A stretch of DNA of 64,000 bases from Clostridium aminobutyricum (GTDB lineage: Bacteria; Bacillota; Clostridia; Peptostreptococcales; Anaerovoracaceae). Positions 16,133 through 24,376 of the stretch are shown piece by piece. Location: positions 142,064 to 206,063 of the forward strand of contig NZ_JAFJZZ010000005.1 of NCBI RefSeq assembly GCF_017255415.1, in the 5' to 3' direction. The notes under the pieces were generated by a model. It had not been told where the DNA came from and made no database searches. It saw nothing but the letters and a program-made list of their open reading frames with translations. A program made the position numbers and the translations under genes. Positions within the stretch are counted from its first letter, which is position 1. Every line of letters starts with the position of its first letter.

Positions 16133-17719
16133 GTGAAAGAACAAGATGAAGTCTATAAGTGGCTTTCGTTATTTGTGGTATTAATCGGAACCTTTATGAG
16201 CGTATTGAGCAGCAGTCTGATTAATCTTGCCCTCCCGAAGATGATGTCGGTTTTCGGTGTTACACTGTCCGATGTCACTTGGGTGGTGACTGCATACGCT
16301 TTAGCAATGGGGGCGGTAGTCCCTTTAACCGGATTTTTGAGCGATACAATTGGCTTAAAAAAGTTATATGTAATAGCAATTTTTCTATTTACACTCGGCT
16401 CAGCTTTATCGGGTATGGCATGGAGCAACAGTTCCATGATCGTGTTTCGTATCATACAAGCGATAGGCGGCGGACTCATGAGCCCAGTAGGGATGTCTAT
16501 CGTTTATGCGCTTTTCCCCATTGAAGAACGCGGAAAGGCGTTGGGAATTTGGGGAGTAGCGGCTATGTCAGCCCCTGCTTTAGGGCCTACGCTTGGCGGA
16601 TATATTCTTTCTAATTTGGACTGGAGGCTTTTGTTTTACATCAATGTTCCTATTGGGATATTCGGCACTATTTTTGCCGTCCTGCTGCTGAAAGACACAC
16701 CAAGGAAGGCTTTTGAGGGGTCGTTTGATATATGGGGATTCATTACTTCTGTAACAGGAATTGTATGCACCTTATATGTCATAGGAAAATGGTCTACCAT
16801 CAATTGGAAAGAAATCCATTATCCGATTTTACTTACAATAGGAATATTTAGTTTGATTTTATTCGTGATTAACGAATTAACTCATCCAAATCCACTGCTA
16901 GACTTAAGAGTATTAAAAATTTACAACTATTCTTTAAGTCAGATTATCAGTTGCGTTACGGTGCTGGCCTTGATGGGCGGCAGCTATATTTTACCGTTGT
17001 ATTTGCAAAATATAAGAGGGTATACGGCTATGCAAAGCGGGATGATTATGCTGCCTTCAGCTATTTCAGCAGCCATCATGATGCCGATAAGCGGAGCCAT
17101 TTTCGATAAATTAGGTGCAAAGATTGTCACCATTCCGGGGCTTATTATCCTGGCATGGGGTTCCTTTGAGCTGAGTACCTTAACCACAGAGACTTCAAGT
17201 TCGACGATCATGATAATATCCTTTATTCGAGGGATTGGGCTTGGACTTGCGATGATGCCGATGAGTGCAGTGGGTATGAATGCTATCCCTCTCCATTTAA
17301 CGGCGAAGGCATCGGCTCTGACAAATACCTTTCGAAATATATTCAGCTCGATCAGTGTCACTATTGTTGCTACGATCATGACAAGCAGAACCACCATCAA
17401 CTTTGCCCATTTATCCGAGCAGATAACGATGTCTAATCAGACGACTGCAGATGCGATGAAACAGCTTCAGGCGATCTACACAACGACGGGTATGACCAGT
17501 ACGGAAGCTCAAGTAAATGCCCTTTCGACGTTATCCGGAATTGTACAACAACAAGCTTATCTTGACGCGATTAACTATGCTACTGCGTTTACCGCTATAT
17601 CCGTATTACTTGCTATTGCGTTGGTATTTATGATGCGTACCTCTGCAAGAAAAGAAATATTTAAGTGTGAGGAGAATGGGTGTGGACAGAATGAAAAACT
17701 CGGAACAATCATGGATTAA
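16133..17719 (+). CDS. MFS drug-proton antiporter, DHA2 (EmrB/QacA) family
   Basis: A 528-residue transporter with about 14 membrane helices. Seen are TWVVTAYALAMGAVVPLTG at the first two helices, the antiporter motif C (APALGPTLGG) at about 143-152, and ERGKALGIWG before it. The family expels hydrophobic and cationic drugs by proton exchange. It starts with GTG 16133 behind AGAGGTGG. The C-terminal ~25 residues are hydrophilic and Cys-containing. It overlaps the MarR gene by 38 nt, so translation is coupled. Substrates are unknown. Confidence 0.93.
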   Translation: MKEQDEVYKWLSLFVVLIGTFMSVLSSSLINLALPKMMSVFGVTLSDVTWVVTAYALAMGAVVPLTGFLSDTIGLKKLYVIAIFLFTLGSALSGMAWSNSSMIVFRIIQAIGGGLMSPVGMSIVYALFPIEERGKALGIWGVAAMSAPALGPTLGGYILSNLDWRLLFYINVPIGIFGTIFAVLLLKDTPRKAFEGSFDIWGFITSVTGIVCTLYVIGKWSTINWKEIHYPILLTIGIFSLILFVINELTHPNPLLDLRVLKIYNYSLSQIISCVTVLALMGGSYILPLYLQNIRGYTAMQSGMIMLPSAISAAIMMPISGAIFDKLGAKIVTIPGLIILAWGSFELSTLTTETSSSTIMIISFIRGIGLGLAMMPMSAVGMNAIPLHLTAKASALTNTFRNIFSSISVTIVATIMTSRTTINFAHLSEQITMSNQTTADAMKQLQAIYTTTGMTSTEAQVNALSTLSGIVQQQAYLDAINYATAFTAISVLLAIALVFMMRTSARKEIFKCEENGCGQNEKLGTIMD

Positions 17720-18176
17720 CTATGCTGAAAGAATCTTTGCGCTGTTAAAGGTTAACAGAAAAGAATTCAGCGAATATTCACTGGAAAAATCAAGACAATT
17801 AGGATTTACAGGGCCTCAGCTATTTGTGGTTTTTACCCTTTGTAAAAATCCGGGAATCAATCTCCAAGAACTGAGCGAGCGAATGGAGCTATCAAAGAGT
17901 ACGGTTTCCGGCATTGTGGATCGCTTGGTTATTCAAGGAGATGTTCTGAGAGAAATTCCCACCGAAAACCGCAGGAGTGTAAAACTATTTCTGTCACCGG
18001 ATTTCTTAAAGAAATGTGATTTGATGGAGACTAAAAAACAATACCTGACTGATTTGATTCATGGTGCGGAGCCTGAGGAATTGGAACTCATTATTCAAGG
18101 ACTCGAAAAACTAAGTGAACTGATTCGGCGGAATAAGTGCGTTCGAGAGGAAGAAACGAAACCAGAAATCAAATAA
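17682..18176 (+). CDS. MarR-family transcriptional regulator
   Basis: A 164-residue winged-helix regulator. The HTH is INLQELSERMELSKSTVSGIVDRL (residues ~61-84), and the wing contains REIPTENRRSVKLFL with the conserved Asn-Arg-Arg. GTG 17682 is chosen because GAGGAG lies 7 nt upstream; ATG 17691 is an alternative, and the upstream GTG 17667 lies before that ribosome binding site. It is the last gene of the efflux operon, which would give autoregulation through the palindrome at 14551-14564. The ligand is probably a pump substrate (inference). Confidence 0.92.
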   Translation: MDRMKNSEQSWINYAERIFALLKVNRKEFSEYSLEKSRQLGFTGPQLFVVFTLCKNPGINLQELSERMELSKSTVSGIVDRLVIQGDVLREIPTENRRSVKLFLSPDFLKKCDLMETKKQYLTDLIHGAEPEELELIIQGLEKLSELIRRNKCVREEETKPEIK

Positions 18177-18185
18177 GAATAAATA

Positions 18186-18217
18186 AGCCGATTGCCCCTG
18201 AGGCAGTTGGCTTTTTC
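18186..18217 (+). terminator. Intrinsic terminator of the efflux operon
   Basis: AGCCGATTGCC (18186-18196) pairs with GGCAGTTGGCT (18202-18212) with G-U pairs, then TTTT. Confidence 0.85.
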
Positions 18218-18236
18218 TTCATAGATATGCTATAAT
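18207..18236 (+). promoter_or_regulatory. Possible promoter of the PAS-GGDEF-EAL gene
   Basis: TTGGCT (18207-18212), 18-bp spacer, TATAAT (18231-18236). The -35 is inside the terminator stem, so the call is tentative. Confidence 0.4.
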
Positions 18237-18350
18237 CTACTGAAATAATACAGCATATTATGGGATAATATAGGATGCTTGTGTCGATTCAAAGAGAAAC
18301 GTTAATTTATAAGGATGAATTTTACGTATTTTTATGAGGTAGCGGATTTT

Positions 18351-21167
18351 ATGAAAAACTTGATTCAACAGAAATTGCAAGCAAACATAAATGATAAAAC
18401 AACGAAGTACATATTCATTATTGCATTTATTGCTTTTCTATGCGCTGGTATCATTTATATGCATTTTAGCTGGAATAGCAGCATAAAAGAGACGCAAGAA
18501 GAAGTAACAAGGCTTGCAGAAGCTGCAGAAGCAGGCATCTCCAAAACACAACTATTGGAGCTAAATGGCGATCCCAGTGATCTGGATAAACTGAACTACC
18601 AAGAACTGAAAAACGGGTTAATCTTATTTTCAAAACTGGATAAAAAGCTTCGTTTTGTGTATATTCTTGCACAAAGGCAGGATCAAATTGTTTTTTTAGC
18701 AGATTCTGAAGAGCCTGATTCAAGTGACTATTCTCCGCCAGGCCAGGTATATTCCGAAGCCTATAGAGAATACATTGAACCCCTTCAATCAGGCAAGACC
18801 GTGATAACTAAGCCTATAGAGGATCGATGGGGAACGTGGATAAGTGTGCTGGTTCCGATGAAAAAGCCACAGACCGGAGAGGTGATGGCTGTTTTCGGGG
18901 TAGACTATCCTACCGAAACTTGGTATGGCTATGCAGTTACTCAAACTGTACAGGCAGGATTTGCCGTCGCATGTATCTTCATGGTATTTATTGCTCTCTA
19001 TTTTGCTTTTTCACAAAATAGAGCATTATCCATCGAAAAACAAAAACTAATGAACGCCGATGTGAAGTTAAAAGAAAGCGAAACCCTATTCCGAACTGTA
19101 TTTGACCAGGCGACAATAGGAATCGCCATTGGGCATGATGAGCAATATATTGCATCCATACCGGATCATATCCCTAGCATCAATCCAATGTATGAAAAGA
19201 TATTAGGAAGAACCCAAGAAGAGCTCACTGCTGTAAGCTGGAAGGACCTTACGCATCCGGATGATGTTGCTTTAGATGTAGAGTATTATAATAAATTTAA
19301 GACGGGTGAGATCGATGGATATGATATGGAAAAACGATATGTCAGACCGGATGGCACTACTATTTGGACTCATATGATGGTTTCGCCGCTGCGGCTCAAT
19401 AACAATACAAGGTACACCCATATTTGTCTGATTGAAGATATCAGCAAACGTAAGGAAATGGAAAGGGTGTTGTATGATAACCAGAGAAGCAGGATGGTTT
19501 TGCTGGATAATTTGCCGGGAATGGCCTATCGCTGCTGCCATGACCGAGAATGGACGATGGAATTCGTATCGCAAGGCTGCTTTGCCTTAACCGGCTATCA
19601 TGCAGATAGTTTAATAAACAATAAAGAGATATGCTTTAATCAACTTATTCCGGAAAAATATCAGGAGTTTTTATGGATGAAGTGGGAGGAACGACTGAGC
19701 GAGCATGCCAAACTAACGGAAGAGTATGAGATGATTACGGCTTCCGGTGAGGTTAAATGGGTTTGGGAGCAGGGCCAAGGGATCTACGATGAAGAAGGCA
19801 ATATCATTGCCCTTGAAGGCTTGATTATTGATATTACAGAACGTAAAAAGCAGGAAATCAAACTAAATTACATGAATCATCATGATACTTTAACCGGTCT
19901 ATATAATCGAAGATATTTTGAAGAAGTCATGGACCGAGAAAAAACTTTGAATGTCAAGAAAGCTGTTCTTTTAGTTGATTTAACAAATTTTACGCTTATA
20001 AACCAGACTTTTGGGTATAATTTTGGAGAAAAGCTAATGAAAGAATTAGCAAGCAATTTACTGCTGATTTGTTCACAGAACTGCCGCTTATTCCAAATAT
20101 CTTCCGACCGTTTTGCTTTTTATATAAAAGCATACCACAATAAAAAGGAATTGACGAGCTTGTGCAGCACCGTGATGGATACGCTGAACACGATGCCGGC
20201 ATTAAAAACGGTTGGAGCAAGCGTTGGCATTGTTGAAACGGATGATTGCAGCGATGACTTGGATACTATATTGAAAAATGCGCTCATAGCAGCTGAAAAC
20301 GTTCATGAAAACCAAATTTTTCGATATAGTTTCTTCAATAAAAAGATGGAAGAAGCGGTCATGCGGGAAGCGGAAATCAAAAGTGAACTTTCAATGGTTG
20401 TTTTAAATTCGGAGGATGACAGACTGTTTGTTGAGTATCAGCCAATCGTTGGTGCGAAAACGAATCAAATTGTTGGCTTTGAGGCTTTGGCACGGTTTCA
20501 GTCTGATAAACTGGGGCGGGTTTCGCCACTCGAATTTATTCCGATGGCAGAAGAAACACAGCTTATTGTTCCTCTCGGACAAAGGATTATGAGGGCAGCT
20601 CTGCTGTTTTTAAAGCAAATTGAAGAGAAAGGATTTAACGATATCGCCATGTCCTTTAATGTGTCTACAATTCAGCTTTTAAGGGAAGATTTTATGAGCG
20701 ATCTGGTGCAAGCAATCCATGAAACACAGGTCACTTCGGGTAATCTAGGAATAGAAATAACGGAATCCTTGTTTTTAAATAATTATCAGGAGATCAATCA
20801 AAAGCTGGAGAAATTGAAGAGACTTGGAATTAAAATTGCTATAGATGATTTCGGCACAGGCTACTCTTCATTGGCGCGCGAAAGAGAGCTCAATGTAAAC
20901 TGCTTGAAAATTGATAAATATTTTATAGATAAACTGATGTATCTGAAACCGGAGCAGGCGATAACGGGGGATATCATTTCTATGGCTCATAAGCTGGGAC
21001 ACCTTGTGATTGCAGAAGGTGTTGAACAGGAAGAACAGCGACAGTATCTTGTTGAAAACAATTGTGATCTGATCCAAGGATATCTGTTCAGTAAGCCTTT
21101 ATTGCCGGAAGCTGCGATGGAAATTCTGGAGAGGAAGAATCCCAGAGAAAACAGTAAGCCAATTTAA
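18351..21167 (+). CDS. Membrane PAS-PAS-GGDEF-EAL protein; GGDEF site degenerate, EAL site intact
   Basis: A 938-residue signalling protein. TM1 (about 20-38) and TM2 (about 203-223) flank an extracellular sensor; two PAS domains follow (about 245-360 and 370-490). In the GGDEF domain (about 500-650) the signature reads SSDRF near 583, so cyclase activity is unlikely. The EAL domain (about 680-925) keeps EALAR near 710, DDFGTGYSSL, LKIDKYF and QGYLFSKPL, so it is probably an active c-di-GMP phosphodiesterase. ATG 18351 has GAGGT about 10 nt upstream; the earlier ATG 18315 directly abuts its only purine run. Two more c-di-GMP genes follow within 6 kb. Confidence 0.92.
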   Translation: MKNLIQQKLQANINDKTTKYIFIIAFIAFLCAGIIYMHFSWNSSIKETQEEVTRLAEAAEAGISKTQLLELNGDPSDLDKLNYQELKNGLILFSKLDKKLRFVYILAQRQDQIVFLADSEEPDSSDYSPPGQVYSEAYREYIEPLQSGKTVITKPIEDRWGTWISVLVPMKKPQTGEVMAVFGVDYPTETWYGYAVTQTVQAGFAVACIFMVFIALYFAFSQNRALSIEKQKLMNADVKLKESETLFRTVFDQATIGIAIGHDEQYIASIPDHIPSINPMYEKILGRTQEELTAVSWKDLTHPDDVALDVEYYNKFKTGEIDGYDMEKRYVRPDGTTIWTHMMVSPLRLNNNTRYTHICLIEDISKRKEMERVLYDNQRSRMVLLDNLPGMAYRCCHDREWTMEFVSQGCFALTGYHADSLINNKEICFNQLIPEKYQEFLWMKWEERLSEHAKLTEEYEMITASGEVKWVWEQGQGIYDEEGNIIALEGLIIDITERKKQEIKLNYMNHHDTLTGLYNRRYFEEVMDREKTLNVKKAVLLVDLTNFTLINQTFGYNFGEKLMKELASNLLLICSQNCRLFQISSDRFAFYIKAYHNKKELTSLCSTVMDTLNTMPALKTVGASVGIVETDDCSDDLDTILKNALIAAENVHENQIFRYSFFNKKMEEAVMREAEIKSELSMVVLNSEDDRLFVEYQPIVGAKTNQIVGFEALARFQSDKLGRVSPLEFIPMAEETQLIVPLGQRIMRAALLFLKQIEEKGFNDIAMSFNVSTIQLLREDFMSDLVQAIHETQVTSGNLGIEITESLFLNNYQEINQKLEKLKRLGIKIAIDDFGTGYSSLARERELNVNCLKIDKYFIDKLMYLKPEQAITGDIISMAHKLGHLVIAEGVEQEEQRQYLVENNCDLIQGYLFSKPLLPEAAMEILERKNPRENSKPI

Positions 21168-21212
21168 TCCATTTTAGTTGGGAAAATTTAAACCGATAAG
21201 GAGAGTTGTTGA

Positions 21213-21752
21213 ATGATTGATGAATTAATGAAATTTAATAAGGAATTTGTTGAAAATAAGCAGTATGAGAAGTATATAGCCGGTAAATACCCGGACAAGA
21301 AGATCGCGATTTTATCCTGTATGGATGCCCGTCTAACAGAGCTGCTTCCGGCTGCTCTTGGATTAAAAAACGGAGACGTTAAAATTATAAAAAATGCAGG
21401 TGGAGTCATTTCTTCTCCTGTAGGAAGTGTGATGCGAAGCTTGGTGGTAGCTATTTATACGTTGGGAGTAGAAGAAATTCTGGTCATTGGGCATTATGAC
21501 TGCGGCATGCAGAATTTAGATGTCAACGAGATTATAAAGAAGATGGAAAATCGCGGTGTTAGTGAAGAGAAAATAGAATTTATGAAATATTGCGGAGTTG
21601 ATTTTGATAAATGGCTCAGCGGATTTGAATGCGTAGAGGAGTCTGTAAGCGAAACTGTCAAATTTATTAAAAATCATCCGCTTATACCGTCAGACATTCA
21701 TGTGGATGGGCTGATTATGGATCCTACAACAGGGAAAGTGGATAGAATATAG
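21213..21752 (+). CDS. Beta-class carbonic anhydrase
   Basis: A 179-residue cytosolic enzyme that interconverts CO2 and bicarbonate. The zinc ligands are visible: Cys36 in SCMDAR (with the Asp38-Arg40 dyad), His94 and Cys97 in VIGHYDCGM. The NAGG loop around 61-64 is also conserved. It is short, like other clostridial type members. It starts with ATG behind GGAGAG. Bicarbonate from it may feed carbamoyl phosphate synthesis (carAB at 49941) or carboxylations; this link is general and not specific to the locus. Confidence 0.93.
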   Translation: MIDELMKFNKEFVENKQYEKYIAGKYPDKKIAILSCMDARLTELLPAALGLKNGDVKIIKNAGGVISSPVGSVMRSLVVAIYTLGVEEILVIGHYDCGMQNLDVNEIIKKMENRGVSEEKIEFMKYCGVDFDKWLSGFECVEESVSETVKFIKNHPLIPSDIHVDGLIMDPTTGKVDRI

Positions 21753-21756
21753 ATAT

Positions 21757-21772
21757 ATTATAGTACTATAAT
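21757..21772. promoter_or_regulatory. Perfect 16-bp palindrome after the carbonic anhydrase gene
   Basis: ATTATAGTACTATAAT, 4 nt past the stop codon. It has no T-run, so it is not a classic terminator; it could be a binding site. Function unknown. Confidence 0.4.
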
Positions 21773-21970
21773 GTACCGGACAGGGAGGCGTATGTAACAA
21801 AAAAGGAGCAGACAGGTGACTGTATGTCTGAATTGTGACTGCGGATTAAAAAAAACTCGGTTTTGTTTATTCATAATTTAACATGGATTTCATCAATAGC
21901 ATATAGTATAATAAAAGGATGATCTAATAGCGTTCATCGGTTGATTGATAAATAAAAGGAGAATTATAAG

Positions 21971-22873
21971 GTGAAAGATAAGTTTAAGATAAATGTTCAG
22001 GATATTGTGGAGGATATAACCGCAAATTATTTGACAGAGGAGTTGTTTCTAGCCAAAGAAGGAGTGAAACTGCCTGATCGAAGTGCTATTATCAGCATGA
22101 TCAGTGAACTCAGGAAGCTTATGTTTCCTGGATATTTCGGTACGGAAAGAATGGATTGCACCTTGGCTCCTTATTTTATCGGACAGAAATTAACCCATGT
22201 ATTTGATACGCTTTCTGCTCAAATTAATTTGGCGCTTTCCTATACAAATGGTGTTAGCAATGAAGAAACACAGGAAGAAGCTGCAACTATTGCTGTAGAA
22301 TACTTAAAACAATTGCCAAGAATACAGCGAACGCTTTTAACCGATATTCAAGCGGCCTATGACGGAGATCCAGCAGCAGGAAGCAAAGAGCAAATAATTT
22401 TTTCCTACCCGGGGCTATATGCTATTTTTGTGTATCGTATAGCACATGAATTATATATCAGAAAGATTCCGTTCATACCAAGGATTATGACGGAATACGC
22501 GCATAGCCGTACAGGTATTGATATTAATGCAGGAGCAACGATTGGAGATTATTTCTTTATTGACCATGGTACAGGAGTCGTAATCGGTGAAACGACCATT
22601 ATCGGAGAAAATGTGAAGCTGTTCCAAGGTGTTACAATAGGGGCCCTATCAACAAGAGGCGGGCAGTCTCTTGCAGGGGTAAAACGTCATCCGACCATTG
22701 AAGATAATGTAACGATTTATTCCGGAGCTTCCATACTGGGAGGAGAAACGGTGATTGGACACGACAGTGTCATCGGCGGAAACGCATTTATCACAAAATC
22801 CGTTCCGGCTCATACAAAAGTAAGTATAAAGAATCCCGAACTTTGCATAAGCGGAGACGGATTCGACCGATAA
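21971..22873 (+). CDS. cysE: Serine O-acetyltransferase (CysE/EpsC type)
   Basis: First step of cysteine synthesis: acetyl-CoA plus L-serine gives O-acetylserine. The 300-residue protein has an N-terminal helical region (about 1-140), then left-handed beta-helix hexapeptide repeats (about 180-285) with the catalytic stretch DHGTGVVIGE near 197-206, GVTIGA, and KRHPTIEDNV. Length and layout match the longer EpsC/CysE-like form. It starts with GTG 21971 after AAAGGAG. Monocistronic with a strong terminator. No T-box or S-box was recognised upstream. Confidence 0.92.
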   Translation: MKDKFKINVQDIVEDITANYLTEELFLAKEGVKLPDRSAIISMISELRKLMFPGYFGTERMDCTLAPYFIGQKLTHVFDTLSAQINLALSYTNGVSNEETQEEAATIAVEYLKQLPRIQRTLLTDIQAAYDGDPAAGSKEQIIFSYPGLYAIFVYRIAHELYIRKIPFIPRIMTEYAHSRTGIDINAGATIGDYFFIDHGTGVVIGETTIIGENVKLFQGVTIGALSTRGGQSLAGVKRHPTIEDNVTIYSGASILGGETVIGHDSVIGGNAFITKSVPAHTKVSIKNPELCISGDGFDR

Positions 22874-22884
22874 TACATAAGAGA

Positions 22885-22940
22885 AGCCTGATTCTAAAAC
22901 TGTTTAAAACAGAATGTTGAATCAGGCTTATTTTTTTTAA
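22885..22940. terminator. Bidirectional terminator between cysE and the HD-GYP gene
   Basis: AGCCTGATTC (22885-22894) pairs with GAATCAGGCT (22919-22928), with an inner ACTGTTT/AAAACAG stem, then TATTTTTTTT. Confidence 0.9.
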
Positions 22941-24047
22941 TTATTCAAATATTTCCATAGGGATTTCATTATCGGCATTTAATGATTTTATGATGGACAA
23001 TGCTGCATAATACGGATCATCCGCAAGCGAGATCTCCGTGCCGGGAGCGTGAAAAATGGAGTGCAGTATACGTATCACCGGACGCATCATATGGCCTTGA
23101 AGGTTCTTGGTGACTAATGCGATTGAATCGTCATTGAGCTTTACCATGGAGCCCACAGGATATACGGCAACCGTCTTGAAAAATGCATTGAGAATATCTG
23201 AATCAAAATGGGTTCCGCCGCAGTTTGCCATATATTCAAGTGCTTCCTTTGTTTGCCACGCAGGCCGATAGGCACGTGAGGTTGTCAATGCATCGTAGAC
23301 ATCGGCTACTGCTAAAATTCTTCCGCATAAGGGGATGTTTGAACCGGCTAAGCCAAGCGGGTATCCGCTTCCGTCCATCTTCTCGTGATGGCTGCAAATA
23401 CCATCCAGTACCGTTCTGGAGATTTTAACAGACGTTTTTAATCGACGTACCGCTCGCTCCGGGTGGGATTGTACAAGGTGATACTCATCGTCGGTTAACG
23501 TCGCAGGCTTGTTTATAATATCCAAAGGGATTTCGAGTTTACCTAAATCGTGCATTAAACCCGCTGAAGTCAGTTCTTGAAGGGATAACCTGCTGTACCC
23601 TAATTGAATACCGATCAGGGTTGCTAATGTAGCGACGTTAATGCTGTGAGAAAAGGTATAATTGTCAAAGGTTTTAATTTCTACCATATTCACAAGATAT
23701 TCGTCTTTTGACAGCACATAATCCATTAAGGATTGAGAAACCTCTGCCAGTCGTGTGACCATAGCAGGGGTAATGATTGAACTTTGCGTATAACTTTTAC
23801 AGATTGCTTTTAATTCATTGGTTACTTTATGCTTTAATTCTGGACTGATGAATCCCTGAGCTATAATGTCTTCGCTGTATTTCGTTTTTATATAAATACC
23901 AGGTAGATTAAGTGATCGAAGTCTTTTAATATTTTGGAGTGTCAATTTTTGTCCTTCAACCAATAAAGGAACTACGGTTGCATCGTTCATGACTGACTGG
24001 CCGATTATCATTCCGGGCTTAAGTTGAGGAGTTAGTACAAAAATCAT
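22941..24047 (-). CDS. HD-GYP domain protein, probable c-di-GMP phosphodiesterase
   Basis: A 368-residue cytosolic protein. An N-terminal ~120-residue domain of the type found in front of many HD-GYP proteins precedes the catalytic domain: His134 (TFSHSINV), His166-Asp167 (LMHDLGK), the His-His pair 220-221 and the GYP motif MDGSGYP (224-230), followed by ILAVADVYDALTTSRAYRP. All metal ligands of the family appear present. HD-GYP enzymes hydrolyse c-di-GMP to pGpG or GMP. It lies between two GGDEF/EAL genes, which suggests a local c-di-GMP gene group. Monocistronic on the minus strand. Confidence 0.93.
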   Translation of the reverse strand: MIFVLTPQLKPGMIIGQSVMNDATVVPLLVEGQKLTLQNIKRLRSLNLPGIYIKTKYSEDIIAQGFISPELKHKVTNELKAICKSYTQSSIITPAMVTRLAEVSQSLMDYVLSKDEYLVNMVEIKTFDNYTFSHSINVATLATLIGIQLGYSRLSLQELTSAGLMHDLGKLEIPLDIINKPATLTDDEYHLVQSHPERAVRRLKTSVKISRTVLDGICSHHEKMDGSGYPLGLAGSNIPLCGRILAVADVYDALTTSRAYRPAWQTKEALEYMANCGGTHFDSDILNAFFKTVAVYPVGSMVKLNDDSIALVTKNLQGHMMRPVIRILHSIFHAPGTEISLADDPYYAALSIIKSLNADNEIPMEIFE

Positions 24048-24376
24048 CTGGTCTTCCTTCCGTAAGTAAAATCAACTTTTTAAACAATGCAATAGCATAA
24101 TTACATATATCGACATAAATATAGCATAAATTAATTCCTTTTTCTACTAAAAACAACAAAAATATTATATCGGAATAAGGTCAAGAAATTAATTTTCTGA
24201 TTATTTTTAAAGGATAAAAGTCGAAATTTGTCGTAAATTTGTAAAATATGGTTAGGAAAATTTTCTATAAACTTTTAGAAAATTGTGGTAGTATATTGAG
24301 TGGGAATAGTTACGCGGAGGTAACTAGTTGAAATTGTAAAGGGCCGTTATGATGCTTTGCCAAGGAAGGTGCAATT
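24048..24376. other. 329-bp non-coding region between divergent c-di-GMP genes
   Basis: AT-rich. It holds an inverted repeat ATTTTCTA/TAGAAAAT (24260-24267/24276-24283) and a structured leader in front of the GAF-GGDEF-EAL gene: hairpin AGTTAC-GCGGAG-GTAACT (24308-24325), and a second possible stem AAATTG (24331-24336) with CAATTT (24372-24377) that encloses the ribosome binding site and ends at the TTG start. I tried to fit the c-di-GMP-I riboswitch consensus and could not. Confidence 0.5.

Noticed and set aside
21757..21772. Terminator of the carbonic anhydrase gene
   Set aside because: Perfect palindrome but too short and AT-rich to stop transcription, with no T-run.
24300..24376. c-di-GMP-I riboswitch in front of the GAF-GGDEF-EAL gene
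   Set aside because: Some short stretches look alike, but the order of conserved blocks and the two-helix layout do not fit.
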